Assembly: GCF_024346135.1 (NCBI RefSeq) | Contig: NZ_JAGQCJ010000002.1 | Location: 1-64,000, forward strand | Direction of reading: 5' to 3' | DNA length: 64,000 bases | Origin: Cyanobium sp. CH-040 | GTDB lineage: Bacteria; Cyanobacteriota; Cyanobacteriia; PCC-6307; Cyanobiaceae | In this document: positions 47,047-55,859 of the stretch, piece by piece | Numbering within the stretch: position 1 is the stretch's first letter | Layout: every line of letters starts with the position of its first letter | The notes under the pieces: model-generated | The model's input: only the letters and a program-made list of their open reading frames with translations | Database searches by the model: none | Told to the model about the DNA's origin: nothing | Translations under genes and position numbers: made by a program

Positions 47047-47358
47047 TCAGGCCCGCTCGGTGCGCGTGCACTGAATGCGGCTGGGCAACTGTTCGATGGT
47101 GAGCAGATCACCCTGCACGATCAGGGTCATGCGCTGATTCACGTAGCGGATCCCGGGCAGGGGCGAGTCGTCCCGGAAGGCGGTGGTGCGGGAGCCGCCG
47201 CGGATCAGCGAGGCCTGGGCGTTGTTGCGTTCCAGCTGGACGGCCCCCAGCCGTGGACACAGAAAGCGCTCGCTGGTGTCGTACTGCTCCCACCAGGGTG
47301 AGACCTGGGCCAGCAGGGCAGCGGCCGTGAGCAGCAGATGGGGAACCGGAACGGCCAT
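47047..47358 (-). CDS. Small secreted protein, MliC-like
   Basis: A 103-residue protein with a short signal peptide (VPHLLLTAAALLAQVSP) and a mature beta-rich part. A first Cys in ERFLCPRLG, the central PLPGIRYVNQRMTLIVQGD, and a last Cys in RIQCTRTERA follow the pattern of MliC/PliC lysozyme inhibitors (GxRYxN, GD, terminal Cys). The match is by eye and no key inhibitory residue is proven. It is the first gene of a small minus-strand cluster ending in tRNA-Pro, and has a possible distant cousin at 31433. Confidence 0.68.
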   Translation of the reverse strand: MAVPVPHLLLTAAALLAQVSPWWEQYDTSERFLCPRLGAVQLERNNAQASLIRGGSRTTAFRDDSPLPGIRYVNQRMTLIVQGDLLTIEQLPSRIQCTRTERA

Positions 47359-47380
47359 GGCTGGAGGTATGGCGATGCGG

Positions 47381-48112
47381 CTAGGCCGGGGAAGCTGCGG
47401 TCAGCCGGATCGGCGTGTTGTCGCCACGCAGCACACAGTGGGGAATGGTCCAGTCGTAGCAGTCCCAGACCCGTCCATCCAGGCGGTAGTGGGCGCCGGG
47501 GAAAGCGCCCAGCAGCAGGCCGGTGGGCTGCGCCGAGCAGTACGGGCGGCTGCCCGGCTTGGCCAGGTATTGCTGGTGGTAGGGCTCGGCGAACCAGAAA
47601 CGCTGGCCGCTGCGGATCTCGGTGGTGATCGTGCCGCGGCCGGCGGCATCCAGCAGCGCCTGGTAGGCCGCGCGGCTGGCCTCGGCCTGGGCCAGCAGGG
47701 CCGGATCGTCCACGTAGATGGCGGAGCGGTACTGGGAGCCGCGGTCATTGCCCTGGCGGTCGCCCTGGGTGGGGTCGTGGCACTCCCAGAACAGCTTGAG
47801 CAGGTCGCTGAAGTCGATCAGCCCCTGATCCCACACCACCCGCACCACCTCGGCGTGGCCGGTGCGACCCGAACACACCTGCTGGTAGCTGGGGTGGTCC
47901 ACCTGACCTCCGGCATAGCCCACGGCGGTGGTGAGCACGCCCGGCAGGCGCCAGAAGCCCTTCTCCGCGCCCCAGAAACAGCCGCAGCCGAACAGCGCCT
48001 CGGCCTGCCCCTCCGCCGGGGTCAGAGCGATCGGCGTGCCGAGCACCACGTGGGTGGCGTCCTCAGCACCGGTTCTTGCCGTGGGTTCACCGCCCGCCTG
48101 TCTGCCGAACAC
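47381..48112 (-). CDS. msrA: Peptide methionine sulfoxide reductase A
   Basis: MsrA repairs S-methionine sulfoxide in proteins. The 243-residue product has the catalytic Cys45 in FGCGCFWGAEKGF, GYAGGQVDHPSYQQVCSGRTGHAEVV, LFWECHDPTQGDRQGNDRGSQYRS and FWFAEPYHQQYLAK. The C-terminal WDCYDWTIPHCVLRG has further cysteines that could recycle the active site. The start is GTG 48112. The N-terminal 35 residues before the domain are variable. It follows a small membrane protein gene on the same strand. Confidence 0.95.
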   Translation of the reverse strand: MFGRQAGGEPTARTGAEDATHVVLGTPIALTPAEGQAEALFGCGCFWGAEKGFWRLPGVLTTAVGYAGGQVDHPSYQQVCSGRTGHAEVVRVVWDQGLIDFSDLLKLFWECHDPTQGDRQGNDRGSQYRSAIYVDDPALLAQAEASRAAYQALLDAAGRGTITTEIRSGQRFWFAEPYHQQYLAKPGSRPYCSAQPTGLLLGAFPGAHYRLDGRVWDCYDWTIPHCVLRGDNTPIRLTAASPA

Positions 48113-48140
48113 AGCTCCGCCGCATCTGAGCGGAGCCTAG

Positions 48141-48434
48141 TCAGGACGAGGGGGCCTGGGGCCGCGGCTCGAGGGCGATGTGGTTCAGCAGGGTGGTGGT
48201 GAAGGCGAACAGCAGGAACGGCAGCGACAGCACCAGGATCAGTCCCACTCCCACCAGCGCGAACAGGGGCCTGCTGGCTCCCATCAGCGCCAGCCCGGCC
48301 GCCAGGCTCACGAAGATCACCACCATCCAGATCAGGATCTGGGCGTAGATGTCCCCGAAGGTGAGCGTGCAGCGCAGGTTGTAGCCCTGGGACCCGAGGG
48401 CGGACGGGATCGGAGCGGTACCGGACGAGGTCAT
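48141..48434 (-). CDS. Two-span hypothetical membrane protein
   Basis: A 97-residue protein with two transmembrane helices (ILIWMVVIFVSLAAGLALM and FALVGVGLILVLSLPFLLFA) and a short soluble N-terminus containing GYNLRCTLTFGDIYAQ. The function is unknown; the conserved look of GDIYAQILIWMVVIF suggests a real cyanobacterial family. The start is ATG 48434. It lies between the ABC exporter (110 bases upstream) and msrA (28 bases downstream). Confidence 0.75.
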   Translation of the reverse strand: MTSSGTAPIPSALGSQGYNLRCTLTFGDIYAQILIWMVVIFVSLAAGLALMGASRPLFALVGVGLILVLSLPFLLFAFTTTLLNHIALEPRPQAPSS

Positions 48435-48544
48435 GGGCTGGCTGCGTTACCACCACGTAAGCCCCGGCGACGCCGTCCGGCCCGCTTCCGCAACAAGAGT
48501 TGGGCAATGTCCGGGGGCAAGATCCCGGGGCCGCCGCGCCCTGT

Positions 48545-50302
48545 TCAGCCCGCGGCCTGCAGCTGTTCGCCGGCCTGTTCGCGGGCCCACAGCCGCCGGT
48601 AGGTGCCGGGCCGCGCCACCAGCTCGGCGTGGGTTCCCTGCTGCACCAGCCGCCCCTCCTCCAGCACCAGCACCCGGTCGCAGGCGGCTGCCGCCGAGAG
48701 CTGATGGCTGATCATCAGTACGGTGCGACCCTGATCGCCCTGGCGGCGGATCGTGCGCAGAATCTGGGCGGCGGTGGTGTTGTCCACGCTGGCCAGGGCG
48801 TCGTCCAGCACCAGCAGGGGCGCATCCACGAGCATCGCCCGACCGAGGGCCGTGCGCTGACGCTGGCCACCGCTGAGGGTGATGCCCCGCTCGCCCACCA
48901 GGGTCTGGTAGCCGTCCGGAAATCCCCTGATGTCGCCCTCCAGACGGGCCTGCTGCGCCACCGTCTGGACCCGCTCCAGGCTGGCGCCGGGTTCGCCGTA
49001 GCGCAGGTTGTCGGCCAGGGTGGCCGTGAACAGATAGCCCTCCTGGGGCACCAGCGCCACCTGGCGGCGCAGGTCCTTCAGCCGCAGCCGGGTGATGTCC
49101 ACCCCATCCAGCCACAGCTGGCCGGGGCACACCTCCACCATCCTGCCCAGAGCCCGCGCCAGGGTGGTCTTGCCGCAGCCCACCGGCCCCACCACCGCCA
49201 CCAGTTCCCCGGGCTCGATGCGGAAGCTCAGCTCCTCCAGGGCGGCACGCGGTGCTCCGGGATAGGAAACCGTGAGTCTGCGCGCCTCGATCGCCCCCCG
49301 TGGATGGCGCGCCGGCGGCTCGGGGGCGACCGGCGACTGGATCAGCGGCTGACGCTCCAGCAGCTGCTCCACCCGGTCGAGGCTCACCTGGCCGGTCTGG
49401 AAGGTGTTGAGGGTGAAGCCGAGCAGGGCGGTGGGGAACACCAGGCGTTCCACATAGAGGATCAGGGCCACCAGATCGCCGATGCTCAGGCGGCCCGTCT
49501 CCAGCTGGCCGCTGCCCAGGGCCAGCAGCAGCAGCAGGCTGATCGAGGAGATCCCCTCCAGCAGGGGAAACAGGGTGCTGCGGGTACGGGCCAGCCCCAG
49601 GGCCGCATCGCGGTAGAGGCGGTTGCGCCCGGCGAACGCGGCCCGCTCGGTGTCCTGCTGCCCGTAGATCTTGATGGCGCTGATGCCGGAGAGGTCCTCC
49701 TGGATCAGATCGCTCAGCCCAGCCAGCGCTTCCTGCTGGCGGCGCTGCTGGCCCATCATCCGGCCGCCGAACAGGCGCACGGTGAGCAGCATCAGCGGGT
49801 AGAGCCCCACCGCCGCCAGGCTCAGCCAGGGGTCGATGCTGAGCATCGCCGGCAGGGTTAGGGCATAGGCCAGAGCCGTGTTGGTGAGGCTGAGGATGGC
49901 GAAGCCCAGCAGCCGGCGCACGTTCTCCACGTCGCTGGTGGCGCGGCTGATCACCTCGCCGCTGCCGGTGCTCTGCACCCAGCCCGGCTCCTGGCGCAGC
50001 AGATGGTCGAAGATCCGCAGCTTGAGATCCGCTTCCACCTGCCGGCCGACGCCGAACACCAGCAGCCGCGACAGCAGCCGGAAGCCTCCCATCACAGTGG
50101 CCAGCAGCGCCAGCAGCAGGGCCTGGAGCAGCAGGTCGCGCAGCTCGAAGCCATCCCGCAGGTCATCGATCACCCGGCGCACCAGCAGCGGGATGGCCAC
50201 CCCCAGCAGGTTCACCACCACCAGGGCGGCGGCGCCCAGCAGCACCGTGCGCCTGTGGGGGCGCAGGTAGCGCAGGATCCGATCAGCCCGCAGGGCGCTC
50301 AA
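48545..50302 (-). CDS. ABC exporter, fused membrane and ATPase domains
   Basis: A 585-residue half-transporter. The six-helix membrane domain occupies about residues 1-310, with VNLLGVAIPLLVRRVIDDL at the start. The ATPase domain has Walker A GPVGCGKTTLA, the Q-loop VPQEGYLFTATLADNLRYG, the signature LSGGQRQRTALGRAM, Walker B LLVLDDALASVD and the switch His in LMISHQLSA. It is MsbA/LmrA-like; such exporters move lipids, peptides or drugs, and the substrate is unknown. The start is TTG 50302, the only start near the first helix; it is divergent from DUF3288 with about 50 bases between. Confidence 0.94.
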   Translation of the reverse strand: MSALRADRILRYLRPHRRTVLLGAAALVVVNLLGVAIPLLVRRVIDDLRDGFELRDLLLQALLLALLATVMGGFRLLSRLLVFGVGRQVEADLKLRIFDHLLRQEPGWVQSTGSGEVISRATSDVENVRRLLGFAILSLTNTALAYALTLPAMLSIDPWLSLAAVGLYPLMLLTVRLFGGRMMGQQRRQQEALAGLSDLIQEDLSGISAIKIYGQQDTERAAFAGRNRLYRDAALGLARTRSTLFPLLEGISSISLLLLLALGSGQLETGRLSIGDLVALILYVERLVFPTALLGFTLNTFQTGQVSLDRVEQLLERQPLIQSPVAPEPPARHPRGAIEARRLTVSYPGAPRAALEELSFRIEPGELVAVVGPVGCGKTTLARALGRMVEVCPGQLWLDGVDITRLRLKDLRRQVALVPQEGYLFTATLADNLRYGEPGASLERVQTVAQQARLEGDIRGFPDGYQTLVGERGITLSGGQRQRTALGRAMLVDAPLLVLDDALASVDNTTAAQILRTIRRQGDQGRTVLMISHQLSAAAACDRVLVLEEGRLVQQGTHAELVARPGTYRRLWAREQAGEQLQAAG

Positions 50303-50351
50303 GCCGTCAGGTCGAAGATGGGCCCAACCTAGGGATCACCGTCGCCGTGCC

Positions 50352-50729
50352 ATGGCCCTCCCCCCTGATTCCAGCCCGGCCGCAGCCACGACCTCCATGC
50401 CGGCGCACCGTCCGGTTCGTGAGGACGGCCCCGAGCAGACCCACCCCCTGCATGCCCTCGACCGGGTCGTGGTGGACCGGCTGCTGGCCGCGGAGCAGCC
50501 CGCCGATGAGCATCTGGTCGATGCCGCCCGGCTGCTGATGCGCTACGAGGGCTTTCCCGGCGCCCGCGACCTTCAGGATGATCTGGCCAAGGTGCTGCGG
50601 CTCTGGGGACTGAGCCGGGAGGCGTTGCATCAACGCACCCGGGCGATCTGGGCGGCGGGTTTCCGGCCGGCGCCGTCCGGCAGCGACGCCGTGGGCTCCG
50701 GCTTCGACACCACCGACCAGGAGGGCTGA
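50352..50729 (+). CDS. DUF3288 family protein
   Basis: A 125-residue protein. The family core is EQTHPLHALDRVVVDRLLAAEQPADEHLVDAARLLMRYEG followed by GFPGARDLQDDLAKVLRLWGLS. The first 28 residues and the last 20 are variable. DUF3288 is a cyanobacterial family of unknown function, predicted all-helical and cytoplasmic. The gene stands alone on the plus strand between the divergent ABC exporter and trpD. A structured RNA segment with a terminator follows it (50740-50855). Confidence 0.88.
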   Translation: MALPPDSSPAAATTSMPAHRPVREDGPEQTHPLHALDRVVVDRLLAAEQPADEHLVDAARLLMRYEGFPGARDLQDDLAKVLRLWGLSREALHQRTRAIWAAGFRPAPSGSDAVGSGFDTTDQEG

Positions 50730-50739
50730 GCGTTCCCCC

Positions 50740-50855
50740 GCTGTTGTGTCGAACACCCGGCAAAGTCGGCCGGCGCATGGCCAGCGGTCCCCTTCCGGGG
50801 GATAGTGAAAGAGTCCCCATCACCCGGCCCGGAGTGCTCCGCACCCGGGCTTTTT
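50740..50855 (+). promoter_or_regulatory. Structured leader or small RNA candidate upstream of trpD
   Basis: A 186-base gap separates DUF3288 and trpD. It contains a strong stem tcccc-ttccg-gggga (near 50787-50801), a GGCC-rich imperfect stem before it, and a terminator-like hairpin with five T residues at the end. It could be the 3' end of the DUF3288 transcript, a stand-alone small RNA, or an attenuator for trpD. I found no leader peptide with Trp codons. Confidence 0.4.
50827..50855 (+). terminator. Rho-independent terminator-like hairpin
   Basis: The stem gcccgg/ccgggc (50827-50832 with 50845-50850) is followed by TTTTT at 50851-50855, 61 bases before the trpD start. Confidence 0.7.
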
Positions 50856-50915
50856 CATGGGCGGCTCCTGGCTTCCTCCTTCAATGGGAATGCCGTCCGC
50901 CTCCATCGCTGCGCC

Positions 50916-51959
50916 ATGGACTCCCGTTCCGCGGTCCCCGCCCTGCTCGAGCAGCTGCTGCGCGGCGAGTCGCTCACCGCTGACCAGGCCGGTGGCCTGA
51001 TGCAGTCCTGGCTGGCGGAGGAGATTCCGCCGGTGCTCACCGGCGCCCTGCTGGCGGCGCTGGGGGCCAAAGGTGTGAGCGCCGATGAGCTGGCGGCCAT
51101 GGCCTCGGTGCTGCGCCAGGCCTGCCCCCTGCCGGGCGACCGCCCGGCCCTGCGGCTGGTGGATACCTGCGGCACCGGCGGGGACGGTGCCGACAGCTTC
51201 AACATCTCCACCGCGGTGGCCTTCGTGGCGGCCGCCTGCGGCGTCCACGTGGCCAAGCACGGCAACCGCAGCGCCAGCGGCCGGGTGGGGTCGGCCGATG
51301 TTCTCGAGGCCATGGGCATCAACCTGCAGGCCCCGCGCCAGCAGGTGGTGGCCGCCCTGCCCGAGGTGGGTGTCACCTTTCTCTTCGCCCCGGGCTGGCA
51401 TCCGGCCCTGGTGGGGCTGGCGCCGCTGCGCAAGGCCCTGGGCGTGCGCACGGTGTTCAACCTCCTCGGCCCCCTGGTGAATCCCCTGCAGCCCGATGCC
51501 CAGGTGCTGGGTGTGGCCCGTGCCGACCTGCTCGATCCCATGGCCGGCGCCCTGGCGCGCCTGGGGCTGCGCAGGGCGGTGGTGGTGCACGGCGCCGGCG
51601 GCCTCGACGAGGCCTCCCTGCAGGGGCCCAACCAGTTGCGGCTGGTGCAGGACGGGGCGGTGACCAGCCAGGAGCTGGAGGCGCCGGCGCTGGGGCTGGC
51701 CCCGGCTCCCGTGACCGCCCTGGCGGGGGGGGATCTGGGCACCAACCGGGCCATCCTCGAGGAGGTGCTGCAGGGCGGCGGCACGCCGGCGCAGCGCGAC
51801 GTGGTGGCCCTGAACACGGCACTCGTGCTCTGGGCTGCCGGGGCGGCCGACAGCATCGCCGCAGGGCATGACCAGGCCGCCGCTGCCCTGGCCGCGGGCA
51901 GTCCCTGGCAGAAGGTGCTGCAGCTGCGCGCGGCGCTGGCGCAGGGGGCTGGGGGATGA
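50916..51959 (+). CDS. trpD: Anthranilate phosphoribosyltransferase
   Basis: TrpD joins anthranilate to PRPP in tryptophan synthesis. The 347-residue product has the PRPP-binding [22 protein letters not shown], the anthranilate-site [53 protein letters not shown] and [13 protein letters not shown] 50916 fits the family (the frame is open to 50805). It is followed after 31 bases by carA. Tryptophan genes are scattered in cyanobacteria, so trpD alone is normal. Confidence 0.97.
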   Translation: MDSRSAVPALLEQLLRGESLTADQAGGLMQSWLAEEIPPVLTGALLAALGAKGVSADELAAMASVLRQACPLPGDRPALRLVDTCGTGGDGADSFNISTAVAFVAAACGVHVAKHGNRSASGRVGSADVLEAMGINLQAPRQQVVAALPEVGVTFLFAPGWHPALVGLAPLRKALGVRTVFNLLGPLVNPLQPDAQVLGVARADLLDPMAGALARLGLRRAVVVHGAGGLDEASLQGPNQLRLVQDGAVTSQELEAPALGLAPAPVTALAGGDLGTNRAILEEVLQGGGTPAQRDVVALNTALVLWAAGAADSIAAGHDQAAAALAAGSPWQKVLQLRAALAQGAGG

Positions 51960-51990
51960 TCGGAGCACCGCCCAGCCCGCTCCCGTTGCC

Positions 51991-53157
51991 GTGAGTTCCA
52001 CCGCCAGCCCCCCCGCCGCCCCCGGCCCCACGGCCACCGCCGCCCTGCTGGTGCTGGCCGACGGCACGCTGCTGCGCGGGGAGGCCTTCGGCGCCATCGG
52101 CACCGCGGTGGGCGAGGTGGTGTTCAACACCGGCATGACCGGATACCAGGAGGTGATGACCGACCCCAGCTATTCGGGTCAGCTGGTGACCTTCACCTAC
52201 CCCGAACTCGGCAACACCGGGGTCAACGCCGCCGATCAGGAAGCCCCCCATCCCCATGTTCGCGGGGTGATCGCCCGCGAACTGGCCCCGGTGGCCAGCA
52301 GCTGGCGCGCGGAGGGGGATCTGGACCAGTGGCTGGCGGGCCATGGCGTGGTGGGCATCCGCGGCGTCGACACCCGGGCCCTGGTGCGCCACCTGCGCGA
52401 AGGTGGCGCGATCAACGGCGCCATCAGCAGTGATGGCACCACCCCTCAGGCGCTGCTGGCCGCCGTGCGCTCCGCACCGTCGATGGAGGGGCTCAACCTC
52501 ACCGCCCAGGTGAGCACCCGCGAGCCCTACACCTGGAGCGAGCCCTGCGGTGCCACCTTCGACACCCGTCTGCAGGACCGTCCGGCCCGGCCCTACCGGG
52601 TGGTGGCGATCGACTTCGGCATCAAGCGCGCCATCCTCGAGCGGCTGGTGGCGCACGGCTGTTCCGTGACCGTGCTGCCGGCCGATTCCAGTCTCGAGGC
52701 GGTGCTGCGCGAGCGTCCGGAGGGCGTGTTCCTCTCCAACGGCCCCGGCGATCCGGCCGCCGTCAGCGGCGGCATCGCCCTGGTGAAGGGGCTGCTGGAG
52801 CAGCCGGACCTGCCCCTGTTCGGCATCTGCATGGGCCACCAGATCCTCGGCCTGGCCCTCGGGGGGCGCAGCTTCAAGCTGGCCTACGGCCATCGCGGCC
52901 TCAACCACCCCTGCGGCAGCCCCGGCCAGGTGGAGATCACCAGCCAGAACCACGGCTTCGCGATCGAGGCCGACTCGCTGCCCGCCGAGCGGGTGCGGAT
53001 CACCCACCACAACCTCAACGACCACACCGTGGCGGCCCTGGAGCTGCTGCACCAGCCGGTGTTCGGGGTGCAGTACCACCCCGAGGCCAGCCCGGGCCCC
53101 CATGACGCGGACCACCACTTCGCCCGGTTCGTGGCCCTGATGGCCGCGCGGCGCTGA
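51991..53157 (+). CDS. carA: Carbamoyl-phosphate synthase small subunit
   Basis: CarA is the glutaminase subunit that feeds ammonia to CarB for arginine and pyrimidine synthesis. The 388-residue product has [49 protein letters not shown], the catalytic Cys280 in [17 protein letters not shown], and the His/Glu pair in [12 protein letters not shown]. The start is GTG 51991, giving a 16-residue Ala/Pro lead. It lies 31 bases after trpD. carB is not in the window. Confidence 0.97.
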   Translation: MSSTASPPAAPGPTATAALLVLADGTLLRGEAFGAIGTAVGEVVFNTGMTGYQEVMTDPSYSGQLVTFTYPELGNTGVNAADQEAPHPHVRGVIARELAPVASSWRAEGDLDQWLAGHGVVGIRGVDTRALVRHLREGGAINGAISSDGTTPQALLAAVRSAPSMEGLNLTAQVSTREPYTWSEPCGATFDTRLQDRPARPYRVVAIDFGIKRAILERLVAHGCSVTVLPADSSLEAVLRERPEGVFLSNGPGDPAAVSGGIALVKGLLEQPDLPLFGICMGHQILGLALGGRSFKLAYGHRGLNHPCGSPGQVEITSQNHGFAIEADSLPAERVRITHHNLNDHTVAALELLHQPVFGVQYHPEASPGPHDADHHFARFVALMAARR

Positions 53158-53195
53158 CGCCCCCGCCGGGCCGGCAGCGGCAATGGTGATGTCCT

Positions 53196-53639
53196 GTGGC
53201 AATTTTCCCGTCCGTGCTGCAGCCAGGGCCCCCATCCCTACACTCGCCCCACAGACCAGTTTCGAGGGCATCAGCCATCAACGACCTGCAGCGACTCACG
53301 GTGTCCCTGCGCGGTGGATTCGAGCAGCAGGCGCACTGCCAGCTGTTCCGGTTCACCGGCCAGCTGGATGCCTATTCCGACAAGCAGTTCGGGGAGTTCA
53401 TCGCCAGCCATCGCAGCGCCGGCCAGCCCCTTGTGGTGGATCTGAGCCACATCGATTTCATCGATTCCTCCGGCCTCGGCGCCCTGGTTCAGCTGGCCAA
53501 GCAGTGCACGGCCGATGACCAGCCGTTCGTGGTGGCAGGCAACCCGCGGGTGGTGCAGACCGTGAAGCTCGTGCGTCTGGAGGAGTTCCTCCATCTCCAG
53601 CCCGACCTCAAGAGTGCCCTCGCCCACATCGCCTCCTGA
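53196..53639 (+). CDS. STAS-domain protein (anti-sigma-factor antagonist type)
   Basis: The domain itself is about 118 residues: LQRLTVSLRGGFEQQ, FRFTGQLDAYSDKQF, then VVDLSHIDFIDSSGLGALVQLAKQ with the phosphorylatable Ser, and AGNPRVVQTVKLVRLEEFL. Such proteins bind anti-sigma kinases in partner-switching. The start is unclear: GTG 53196 or GTG 53214 gives a Pro/Ser-rich lead with no family likeness, while the family's first residues (NDLQRL) follow directly on an ATC codon at 53277 that has a GAGGG site ahead of it. No partner kinase or phosphatase is nearby. Confidence 0.85.
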   Translation: MAIFPSVLQPGPPSLHSPHRPVSRASAINDLQRLTVSLRGGFEQQAHCQLFRFTGQLDAYSDKQFGEFIASHRSAGQPLVVDLSHIDFIDSSGLGALVQLAKQCTADDQPFVVAGNPRVVQTVKLVRLEEFLHLQPDLKSALAHIAS

Positions 53640-53991
53640 GCTGGGTCCGCTCCAGCTCGCCTGGCTTGGGGATGCGGTGTGGGAGCTGCACCAGCGGCTG
53701 CTCCACTGCCGCACGCCGGGCAGGCCGCGCGACCTGCACCGTCAGGTGGTGGCTTCGGTGCGGGCGGAGGCGCAGGCCAGGGCTCTGTCTCAGCTCGACG
53801 ATCTGCTGCGTGACCAGGAGCGCGATCTGGTGCGCCGTGGCCGCAACCGCGCCGGTCGCGGTTCGCGCAGCGTCGATGCCGCCACCTACGGCCAGGCCAC
53901 CGGTTTCGAGGCCCTGCTGGGCTGGCTGTTCCTCCACGATCAGCCGCGGCTGCATGAGCTGCTAGATCACTTGCAGAAGACCGATCCATAA
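53614..53991 (+). CDS. mrnC: Mini-ribonuclease III
   Basis: A 125-residue RNase III catalytic domain without a dsRNA-binding domain; the Bacillus relative matures 23S rRNA ends. LAWLGDAVWELHQRLL has the catalytic Asp, LHRQVVASVRAEAQARAL and QERDLVRRGRNRAGRGSRSVDAATYGQATGFEALLGWLFL are typical, with the second acidic site at GFEALLGW. The start is GTG 53614, overlapping the STAS gene by 26 bases, so they are probably co-translated. An rRNA methyltransferase follows within 11 bases. Confidence 0.92.
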   Translation: MPSPTSPPELGPLQLAWLGDAVWELHQRLLHCRTPGRPRDLHRQVVASVRAEAQARALSQLDDLLRDQERDLVRRGRNRAGRGSRSVDAATYGQATGFEALLGWLFLHDQPRLHELLDHLQKTDP

Positions 53992-54002
53992 ACCTGTCTG
54001 CC

Positions 54003-55484
54003 ATGAGCCCTCGATTCGAACGCCGTCCCTCCGACCGCGACCGGCGTCGCGATCAGGGCGGCAAGCCCGAGGGCGCCCGCAAGCCCCGCCCCCGCAAGGA
54101 CTGGAGCGAGCGGCGGCCCACCCGTGGCAGCGAGGGGGAGGGGGAGCGGAGCAGCGAACGCCGCTGGTCCGCTCCACGCCGCGACGACAGGACGCGGCAG
54201 CCGTCGCGGCGGTTCGGCTCAACACGTCCGGAGGGCCGCCGCTTCGAGCCGGCACGCCGGCAGGCCGACCGCCCACGCAGCGCCCCCCGGATCGAGCCGG
54301 CCGCCGTTCCGGCAGCCGCACAGTCCGGTGTCGAGCAGCACAGCGACACCCTCAGGGATGACCTCGTGTGGGGCCGCCATGCCGCTCTGGCTGTGCTGGA
54401 GAGCGGCCGGCCCATCCACCGCATCTGGTGCACACCGGAGATGCGCTTCACGCCCAGGTTCCTGCAGCTGCTGCGTGAGACCAAGGCCGCCGGCGTGCTG
54501 GTGGAGGAGGTCACCTGGGCGCGGCTGGGCCAGCTCACCGCCGGCGCCGTGCACCAGGGCATCGTGCTGCAGACCGCGGCGGCGGACACCCTCGACCTCG
54601 AGAGCCTCATCGAGGGCTGCGCCGGCATCGGTGAGCCACCCCTGCTGATGGCGCTGGACGGCATCACCGATCCCCAGAACCTGGGCGCCATCGCCCGCAG
54701 CGCCGAGGCCCTCGGTGCCCATGGCCTGGTGCTGCCCCAGCGCCGCAGCGCCGGTCTCACCGGCTCGGTGGCCAAGGTGGCCGCCGGTGCCCTGGAACAT
54801 CTGCCCGTGGCCCGGGTGGTGAATCTCAACCGGGCCCTGGAGCGTCTCAAGCAGGAGGGCTACCGGGTGGTGGGTCTGGCGGCCGAGGGCAGCGTCAGCC
54901 TCGAGCAGGCCGATCTGGATGGCCCCATGGTGCTCGTGACCGGATCGGAGGGCGATGGCCTCTCGATGCTCACGCGCAGACACTGCGACCAGCTGGTGAG
55001 CATCCCCCTGCGCGGTGCCACCGCGAGCCTCAACGCCTCCGTGGCTTCGGCGCTGCTGCTGTATGAAGTGGCCCGCCGGGGATGGATGCGTGGCCTGCGG
55101 GGGGGAGATCCCGCACCCCGCCTGGTGAGGCCCCAGCTCCCCTCCCCGGCCCCCGCCGGGCCCCAGCCGGAGCCCCCGACGGAGCTCGTGCCGGAGCCGG
55201 AGCAGCCCCTGCAGCCGCAACCCCAGCCGCAGCCCGAGCCGGTCCATCCTGTGGATGCCGGGTTGAGCTCCCGAGCGGAGGCCGGCGTCTGGCCGCTGGC
55301 CGAGGTTCCCCCTGCTGCGGCTGCAGCTGCCGGCGGCCCAGCCAGGGAGCCGGAACCCGTCATCGCTGCCGAAGCCGAGGGGCCTCCGTCCGTTCCGGCC
55401 GCTGGCGAGCCTCAGAGCAGCGTCCCCCCGGCCCCGGTGCCCACCTTCATGGCCGACGTGGATCTGGGCTCCCTGGGCTCCTGA
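54003..55484 (+). CDS. rlmB: SpoU/RlmB-type 23S rRNA 2'-O-methyltransferase with long tails
   Basis: The core (about residues 118-362) is a SpoU methyltransferase: DLVWGRHAALAVLES (substrate domain), MALDGITDPQNLGAIARSAEALG (motif 1), LVTGSEGDGLS (motif 2) and SIPLRGATASLNASVASALLLYE (motif 3). The relative RlmB methylates G2251 of 23S rRNA. The N-terminal 115 residues are Arg-rich and likely disordered; the C-terminal 130 residues are Pro/Gln/Glu-rich (PQPQPQPEP) and acidic. The length of 493 aa is nearly double the E. coli enzyme. It follows mini-RNase III by 11 bases, making a small rRNA-processing pair. Confidence 0.92.
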   Translation: MSPRFERRPSDRDRRRDQGGKPEGARKPRPRKDWSERRPTRGSEGEGERSSERRWSAPRRDDRTRQPSRRFGSTRPEGRRFEPARRQADRPRSAPRIEPAAVPAAAQSGVEQHSDTLRDDLVWGRHAALAVLESGRPIHRIWCTPEMRFTPRFLQLLRETKAAGVLVEEVTWARLGQLTAGAVHQGIVLQTAAADTLDLESLIEGCAGIGEPPLLMALDGITDPQNLGAIARSAEALGAHGLVLPQRRSAGLTGSVAKVAAGALEHLPVARVVNLNRALERLKQEGYRVVGLAAEGSVSLEQADLDGPMVLVTGSEGDGLSMLTRRHCDQLVSIPLRGATASLNASVASALLLYEVARRGWMRGLRGGDPAPRLVRPQLPSPAPAGPQPEPPTELVPEPEQPLQPQPQPQPEPVHPVDAGLSSRAEAGVWPLAEVPPAAAAAAGGPAREPEPVIAAEAEGPPSVPAAGEPQSSVPPAPVPTFMADVDLGSLGS

Positions 55485-55517
55485 GCCTGCCGCTGACCGA
55501 ACTCAGGACCGACGGGC

Positions 55518-55523
55518 ACAATG
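55518..55523 (+). promoter_or_regulatory. -10-like element before the DUF1816 gene
   Basis: CACAAT, followed by GGGG, ends 22 bases upstream of ATG 55546. The same 10-mer cacaatgggg occurs 23 bases before the acs ATG (41684-41693). Confidence 0.3.
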
Positions 55524-55545
55524 GGGCGGTGCTCGAACCCCCCGC

Positions 55546-55785
55546 ATGAATCCCCTGCTCTGGCCCGTGCGCAGCAGCGCCAATGCCCTGGGCCTGGCCT
55601 GGTGGGCGCGGGTGCGCACCCGGGATCCCGACGTCACCTACTGGTTCGGCCCCTACGTGCGCCGCTCCTCCCTGGAGCGGGAGCTGGGCTCCTTTCTCGA
55701 CGACCTGCGCAGCGAGGAGCCCGGGGCCATCGAGCACACGCTCCTGCGTACCCGCCGCGGCGAGCCCCTCACCGAGACCGACTGA
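55546..55785 (+). CDS. DUF1816 family protein
   Basis: A 79-residue protein. GLAWWARVRTRDPDVTYWFGPYVRRSSLERELGSFLDDLRSEEPGAIEH matches the small cyanobacterial DUF1816 family (W-W-V/A-x-V-x-T, Y-x-F-G-P-F/Y). A similar fold element occurs in phycobilisome linker CpcD-like domains, but no such role is shown. ATG 55546 is clear. It stands between rlmB and gatA. Confidence 0.87.
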   Translation: MNPLLWPVRSSANALGLAWWARVRTRDPDVTYWFGPYVRRSSLERELGSFLDDLRSEEPGAIEHTLLRTRRGEPLTETD

Positions 55786-55859
55786 TCCCCCGATCACCGC
55801 CCCTGCCGCCCCGGTGGGCCCTGGCTGATAGCGTCCCACCCAGCAGGTGAGCGGTTCAG

